Of a stretch of DNA of 10,145 nt, positions 6,425 to 10,145 are shown one piece after another. Position 1 is the stretch's first letter. Each line of letters opens with the position of its first letter. The notes below the pieces were generated by a model. That model made no database searches, was not told the origin of the DNA, and worked only from the letters and a program-made list of their open reading frames with translations. Source of the stretch: Gammaproteobacteria bacterium (GTDB lineage: Bacteria > Pseudomonadota > Gammaproteobacteria > HK1); contig JAGRHX010000132.1 of the NCBI GenBank assembly GCA_020444775.1, positions 1 through 10,145 of the forward strand, read 5' to 3'. A program made the translations under genes and the position numbers.

Positions 6425-7960
6425 TCAGAAGCTGGTCGGCCAGTTGGACAGCAGATGCTCACCCACCCCGTTGCGGTAGCGATCCAGGTGCACATCCAGG
6501 GCATCGATCAGGAAGCCCCGGGTATCACGCGGGTCGATGACGTTCTGCGCCTCGTACAGCGCCGCCAGCGACCACGGCGAGGAATCCTGGGCGATCTCCC
6601 TGACCAGGGCATCGAAACGCTCCGGGTCGTCCTCGCGACGCAGCCCGTGCAGCACGTTGACCCCGACCGCCGGATCCATGAAGCCGAAGTCGGCGCTGGG
6701 CCAGGCCGCGTTCTCGTCGGCATTACGCCCGCCACCCATGTTCAGATAGGCCTGGCCATAGTTCTTGCGCAGGGTCAGGGCGATCTTCGGCACCGTGACC
6801 AGTGACAGCGCGTTCATCCAGTTCATGATCCGACCCGGTGCCCAGCGCTTCTCACCATCCAGCCCGATCAGGAAGCCGGGCTGGTCGACCAGCAGCACGA
6901 TTGGGATGTTGAACGAGTCGCACAGCACCATGAAGCTGGTGACCTTGCGGCAGGCGTCGACGTCGATAGCCCCCCCCTTGGACAGCGGGTTGTTGGCGAG
7001 GAAGCCGACCGTGCGTCCGTTCATTCGAGTCAATACCGTCGCCACCGAACGCCCGAAACGCGGCTTCAGCTCGAAGCTGCTGTCACGATCCACGATCGCG
7101 GCGATGATCTTGCGCACGTCGTACACCTTGGTGCGCGACTCGGGCAGGATCTCGAGCACCCTTGCGGCATCGTCACCGCTGCCCTGGGGCACCTCGTGGA
7201 CCGGCGGCGGCTCGTTCTGATGGCTGGGCAGATAGGACAGGAACTGCTTGATTGCGTCGACCGCGGCTTCGTCGGTGTCCACCGCCAGGTCCACCAGCCC
7301 GGTGACCTCGGTATGCAGACGCCAGCCCCCGAGCTCCTCCGGGTCGACCGGCTGACTGATGGCGAGCTCGGATACTCGCGGGCTGGCCACCGACATCAGG
7401 GCGCCCTTGCGCATAACCACGAAATCGGACAGGCACGAATACCAGGTGGAGGATCCGTAGCACGGTCCCAGCAGCGCCGAGACCCAGGGTGTCTCGCGCA
7501 GGCGCCGGTACTCGTAGCGGTCCTGACCGAGTATGGCGCGACCGGCCGCCCCCATCCGGTCCGGCATCCGCGCGCCGGACGATTCGCCGAGCATCACCAG
7601 CGGCATGCCTCGACGGGTCGCGGTCTCCTTCACATGCCGGATCTTCTTGCCGTTGATCACCGCCGAGGAGGCGCCAAGCACGGTGAAGTCGTTCGAGATC
7701 ACACCGATCGGCCGGCCGTCGACACGACCGAATCCCGCAATCTTGCCGTCGGCCGGTGTCTTGTGGGCGACCTCGGCACGGTTCGAGGTGGCGAACAGTC
7801 CGGACTCGAAGAACGCGCCGTCGTCGAGCAGTCGCTCGAGCCGCTCGCGTGCATTCAACAGGCCACGCTCGCGCCGCCGCGCCAGCTTCTCCGCTCCACC
7901 CATGCCCAGGGCGGTCTCTCGTCGTGAATCGAGCTCGCTCAACAGGTCATCAAATGCCAT
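6425..7960 (-). CDS. Acyl-CoA carboxylase beta subunit (biotin-dependent carboxyltransferase)
   Basis: This 511-residue protein belongs to the AccD/PccB/MmdA carboxyltransferase family, which moves a carboxyl group between biotin and an acyl-CoA. The N-terminal crotonase-like half (about 20-250) shows MGGAEKLARRRERGLLNARE, PADGKIAGFGRVDGRPIGV and the oxyanion-hole stretch GESSGARMP (125-133). The C-terminal half shows DQPGFLIG (359-366) and PKIALTLRKNYGQAY followed by NMGGGR (391-412), then WPSADFGFMDPAVGVNVL, the usual acyl-CoA site pattern. Start ATG 7960 has AGAGGT 5 bases upstream. It is the first gene of an operon with the acyl-CoA synthetase. No biotin carboxylase or biotin carrier gene is in the window, so partners must be encoded elsewhere; acetyl-, propionyl-, methylcrotonyl- or another acyl-CoA substrate cannot be distinguished. 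A decarboxylase role is also possible. A run of eight G residues (coding strand) lies in the LSKGGAIDVD codons. Confidence 0.92.
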   Translation of the reverse strand: MAFDDLLSELDSRRETALGMGGAEKLARRRERGLLNARERLERLLDDGAFFESGLFATSNRAEVAHKTPADGKIAGFGRVDGRPIGVISNDFTVLGASSAVINGKKIRHVKETATRRGMPLVMLGESSGARMPDRMGAAGRAILGQDRYEYRRLRETPWVSALLGPCYGSSTWYSCLSDFVVMRKGALMSVASPRVSELAISQPVDPEELGGWRLHTEVTGLVDLAVDTDEAAVDAIKQFLSYLPSHQNEPPPVHEVPQGSGDDAARVLEILPESRTKVYDVRKIIAAIVDRDSSFELKPRFGRSVATVLTRMNGRTVGFLANNPLSKGGAIDVDACRKVTSFMVLCDSFNIPIVLLVDQPGFLIGLDGEKRWAPGRIMNWMNALSLVTVPKIALTLRKNYGQAYLNMGGGRNADENAAWPSADFGFMDPAVGVNVLHGLRREDDPERFDALVREIAQDSSPWSLAALYEAQNVIDPRDTRGFLIDALDVHLDRYRNGVGEHLLSNWPTSF

Positions 7961-8144
7961 CTAGTACCTCTGCACGGCGATATTGGTGGGTTTGGCCCGA
8001 GTCCCTGCGCATGACCAGGAACCACGGGGCGCGGCAGCGCAAGCATAGCGCAGCCCCGCGGGTCTGTGCCGCGACTTCCATCGGGCGACCACAGCTGGGA
8101 AGATCCAGCGCAGCGCCAATCACCGACCGCAACGAAGCATCGTC
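7961..8144. promoter_or_regulatory. Divergent intergenic region between carboxyltransferase and FAD oxidoreductase genes
   Basis: This 184-bp spacer must carry promoters for the minus-strand carboxylase operon and the plus-strand oxidoreductase. The carboxyltransferase ribosome site reads AGAGGT on the minus strand (7966-7971). An imperfect GC-rich dyad is visible: CGGGGC at 8025-8030 with GCCCCG at 8053-8058, and an inner GCGC pair at 8037-8040 and 8048-8051. On the minus strand, TATGCT inside the dyad resembles a -10 box, but no good -35 box sits at the right distance. I cannot place either promoter firmly. Confidence 0.35.
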
Positions 8145-9416
8145 ATGAACGTCAAGCACGAATCTGGATCATCGGCGCCACGCACGGTCGCCGTGGTCGG
8201 CGCCGGCATGGTCGGCATCGGCACCGCCATCTGGCTGCTGCGTGACGGTCACCGGGTGATCATCGTCGATGCGATCGGCCCAGCCGAGGGCACGTCCTTT
8301 GGCAACGCCGGCATGCTCGCCAACAGCTCGATCGTGCCGGTCACGGTGCCCGGTCTGCTGCGTAAGGCCCCTGGCATGCTGTTCGACCCGATGGGTCCGC
8401 TGTTCTTGAAGTGGACCTATCTGCCACGCCTGCTGCCCTGGCTGCGACGCTATCTGTCACATTGCACCCGCGAGGAGGTGGAGCGGATCGCCAACGCCCT
8501 GGCTCCGCTAATTGGTGACAGCGTCGATCAACACCTGGCGATCGCGCGCGGCACCGAGGCGGAACGCTTCATCGAGCCTGCTCACTACACCCATGTGTAC
8601 CCGGATCGAGAGACGTATCTCAAGGATGCGCTGGGCTGGCGCATCCGTCGTGAGCATGGATTCCAGATCGAAGAGATCGGCGAGGACGCCATCGCCGCGC
8701 TGGAGCCCAGTCTCGGTCCATCGTGCCGGTTCGCCGTGCAGGTTCCCGGCCACGCCTGGATCCGCGACCCCGGCGCCTATGTCAAGGCACTCTGCGCGCA
8801 TGCCCAGAGCCAGGGCGCGGAGCTGCGCATTGCCAGGGTCGAGGATTTTCGTATCGAGTCGGGACAGCTACGGGGTCTACTGACCGATCGAGGGCCCATC
8901 GAGTGTGACCACGCGGTGGTCGCCGCCGGCGCCTGGTCCGGCGGCTTGAGCGCGAAGCTCGGCGTGCGTGCCGAGCTGGAGTCAGAGCGTGGCTATCATC
9001 TGGAGTTGCTCGATGCCACCGGTGGGCCACGCATCCCAATCAGTCTGGCCGCGCACAAGTTCGTGGTCACACCCATGGACGGTCGCCTCAGGCTGGCAGG
9101 CCTGGTCGAGTTCGGCGGTCTGCGGGCGGGCGCTTCGAACGCACCCTACCGGCTCCTCACGGCGAAGGTCCGTGAGGCCTTTCCGAAGCTACGTTGGCAG
9201 GCCGAGCGACGCTGGATGGGCCATCGACCCGCGACCGCCGACTCCTTGCCGCTGCTCGGACCGGTGCGCGGCGCCGCGGGCGTGTACATGGCCTTCGGCC
9301 ATCAGCACGTCGGTCTCACCGGCGGACCGAAGAGCGGACGTATCATCGCTGATCTGATTGCGGGACGACGCCCCAACCTCGACCTCTCGCCATACAGCCC
9401 GGAACGCTTCGGCTGA
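8145..9416 (+). CDS. FAD-dependent oxidoreductase, D-amino-acid dehydrogenase (DadA)-like
   Basis: This 423-residue flavoenzyme of the DAO superfamily resembles DadA-type D-amino-acid dehydrogenases, which oxidise D-amino acids to 2-oxo acids and pass electrons to the respiratory chain. The N-terminal FAD-binding motif is GAGMVG (19-24), followed by the strand-end acidic residue in VIIVDA and by GTSFGNAGMLANSS, which is typical of the DadA branch. ERGYHLEL (G283-Y284-H285 at its core) and C-terminal GHRPATADSLPLLG (from 359) and GHQHVGLTGG (385-394) complete the FAD/substrate fold. DadA of E. coli has about the same length. ATG 8145 adds a 13-residue leader before the Rossmann strand and has only a weak GAAG upstream, so the start is moderately certain. 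It is divergent from the carboxylase operon. Related family members act on proline, hydroxyproline, sarcosine or glycine, so the substrate is open. Confidence 0.88.
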   Translation: MNVKHESGSSAPRTVAVVGAGMVGIGTAIWLLRDGHRVIIVDAIGPAEGTSFGNAGMLANSSIVPVTVPGLLRKAPGMLFDPMGPLFLKWTYLPRLLPWLRRYLSHCTREEVERIANALAPLIGDSVDQHLAIARGTEAERFIEPAHYTHVYPDRETYLKDALGWRIRREHGFQIEEIGEDAIAALEPSLGPSCRFAVQVPGHAWIRDPGAYVKALCAHAQSQGAELRIARVEDFRIESGQLRGLLTDRGPIECDHAVVAAGAWSGGLSAKLGVRAELESERGYHLELLDATGGPRIPISLAAHKFVVTPMDGRLRLAGLVEFGGLRAGASNAPYRLLTAKVREAFPKLRWQAERRWMGHRPATADSLPLLGPVRGAAGVYMAFGHQHVGLTGGPKSGRIIADLIAGRRPNLDLSPYSPERFG

Positions 9417-9438
9417 ACGAGCCGGGCGATGCGTAGCG

Positions 9439-9463
9439 CCACGCTGCCGGAACGACCGGCGTG
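9439..9463 (+). terminator. Possible imperfect hairpin after the FAD oxidoreductase gene
   Basis: GCCGG (9446-9450) pairs with CCGGC (9456-9460) around a 5-base loop. The flanking CACG and GTG can extend the stem only with a bulge. It lies about 25 bases after the stop codon, where a terminator would be expected, but the stem is short and no T tract follows. The assignment is weak. Confidence 0.25.
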
Positions 9464-9491
9464 CGAGTACAGTGTCCTGCCTCCGGACAAC

Positions 9492-9530
9492 GCGTAGCCC
9501 GCTTGCAGCAAGGCGTAGCCGGCTGCAGCA
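9492..9530. repeat. Degenerate direct repeat (GCGTAGCC ... GCAGCA) before the lipoprotein gene
   Basis: Two near-copies of about 18-19 bases lie in tandem: GCGTAGCCCGCTTGCAGCA (9492-9510) and GCGTAGCCGGCTGCAGCA (9513-9530). A third short GCGTAGC occurs at about 9431-9437. The first copy contains the palindrome CTTGC-A-GCAAG (9502-9512). The repeats fall in the 142-bp spacer upstream of the lipoprotein. They may be part of a dispersed intergenic repeat family, but only genome-wide counts could tell. Confidence 0.5.
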
Positions 9531-9558
9531 CTGTGCCCGTTCGAGGATCGAGGTAACG

Positions 9559-10145
9559 ATGATGCGTCCGCCGTTTCGCAATTCCCGTTCGCACCCCCGG
9601 ATCGGCCGATATCTGGGTGCGCTGATCGCGTCGTTGTCGTCGATGCTGCTGTTGGCCGGATGCAGCACCGCCCCCGCGCCGCACTGGAGCTATCAGGGCC
9701 AGCACGGTTACGCGAATCTGAGTGAGGTACAGGTGAACCTGAGCGACGGTCGCCGCCTGCCGATGGCCGAGGTCCTGCCCGGCTATCGGCCACGCGGCGG
9801 TCTCATTGGCTCCGGTCTACCCTTCGACGAGGCGATCATCGCTCGCTGGGCGACGCCCTACCTCGAACCCTATCTGCGTGCCCATGACGCCAACGGCGAC
9901 GGCGTAGTCGAAGAGCCCGAGCTCATCGCGCTCTACGTGCTGGAGCTGGCACGTGGACGTGGCCTGCCGGCCGAGAGTCTGCAGGTCGGCGACCTGACCA
10001 CCCGGGCGCTGCAGATCCCGAGCCCCGACATCAGCGGCCTGGTCGACTACGCGGACCGTAACGCCGCGGCATTGCGCCCGGAGCAGCGCAAGCTGTTTGC
10101 CGACCTGCGCTTCATCGGTCCCCAGATCATGGCCAGGCCCGATGA
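9559..10145 (+). CDS. Lipoprotein with one EF-hand calcium-binding loop (3' end outside window)
   Basis: The frame runs open from ATG 9559 to the window edge (195 codons). A GAGGT ribosome site stands 4 bases before the first ATG; a second ATG follows directly. Residues 1-35 form a lipoprotein signal: a basic start, a hydrophobic stretch YLGALIASLSSMLLL, and the lipobox LAGC with C35, so the mature protein is likely lipid-anchored in the envelope. Residues 110-121 form a canonical EF-hand loop, DANGDGVVEEPE, with ligands at positions 1, 3, 5 and 12. It is preceded by helix-like PYLEPYLRAH and followed by LIALYVLELARG, so one complete helix-loop-helix hand is present. Calcium binding is inferred. 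I recognise no named family, and any later domain is cut off. It follows the FAD oxidoreductase on the same strand by 142 bp and probably has its own promoter. Confidence 0.8.
   Translation, partial: MMRPPFRNSRSHPRIGRYLGALIASLSSMLLLAGCSTAPAPHWSYQGQHGYANLSEVQVNLSDGRRLPMAEVLPGYRPRGGLIGSGLPFDEAIIARWATPYLEPYLRAHDANGDGVVEEPELIALYVLELARGRGLPAESLQVGDLTTRALQIPSPDISGLVDYADRNAAALRPEQRKLFADLRFIGPQIMARPD

Noticed and set aside
4533..6805. Several plus-strand frames of about 90-170 codons opposite the CoA-ligase and carboxyltransferase genes
   Set aside because: All are antisense to well-conserved enzymes and show no motifs of their own.
7950..8159. Minus-strand 69-codon frame filling the divergent spacer, with a CLRC motif
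   Set aside because: It has a single CxxC and no second pair for a zinc ribbon, no ribosome site I can support, and it overlaps the starts of both flanking genes. It is most likely a chance frame.

Overview
The window is GC-rich bacterial DNA with tightly packed genes. The full-length, E. coli-like soluble lytic transglycosylase (Slt70 type), the DadA-like flavoenzyme and the lipoprotein point to a proteobacterium, most likely a gammaproteobacterium; this taxonomic call is inference. I see no rRNA, tRNA, CRISPR array, insertion sequence, phage gene or defence system. This looks like ordinary chromosomal territory centred on acyl-CoA and amino-acid metabolism.

Layout. The tail of an unidentified plus-strand gene (2-70) is followed by a strong hairpin (117-148). 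Next comes a 3-hydroxyisobutyrate dehydrogenase-family gene (from 189) cut by one in-frame TAA at 915-917; the remaining 55 codons continue in the same frame to 1085. It converges on a minus-strand slt gene (1117-3072), with a hairpin between them. A 309-bp divergent spacer with an inverted repeat separates slt from a plus-strand dienelactone hydrolase-family gene (3382-4116). That gene converges, across a 13-bp tandem repeat and hairpin, on a two-gene minus-strand operon: a biotin-dependent carboxyltransferase (6425-7960) followed by an NDP-forming acyl-CoA synthetase (4234-6411). A second divergent spacer (7961-8144) leads to a plus-strand DadA-like FAD oxidoreductase (8145-9416). After a short spacer with a degenerate direct repeat comes the 5' part of a lipoprotein gene with a single EF-hand loop (9559 to the window end).

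How the genes fit together. The carboxyltransferase/CoA-ligase pair is the only clear operon. It suggests carboxylation (or decarboxylation) of an acyl-CoA coupled to activation of an acid, or to ATP gain from a CoA thioester; the substrate cannot be read from sequence. The dehydrogenase, hydrolase and flavoenzyme fit a catabolic neighbourhood, but they sit in separate transcription units. slt is a cell-wall gene and the lipoprotein an envelope gene. No convincing new biological system is visible. The most useful second looks are the interrupted dehydrogenase, the beta-alpha domain order of the CoA ligase and its pairing with an orphan carboxyltransferase, the EF-hand lipoprotein and the repeat-built hairpin.
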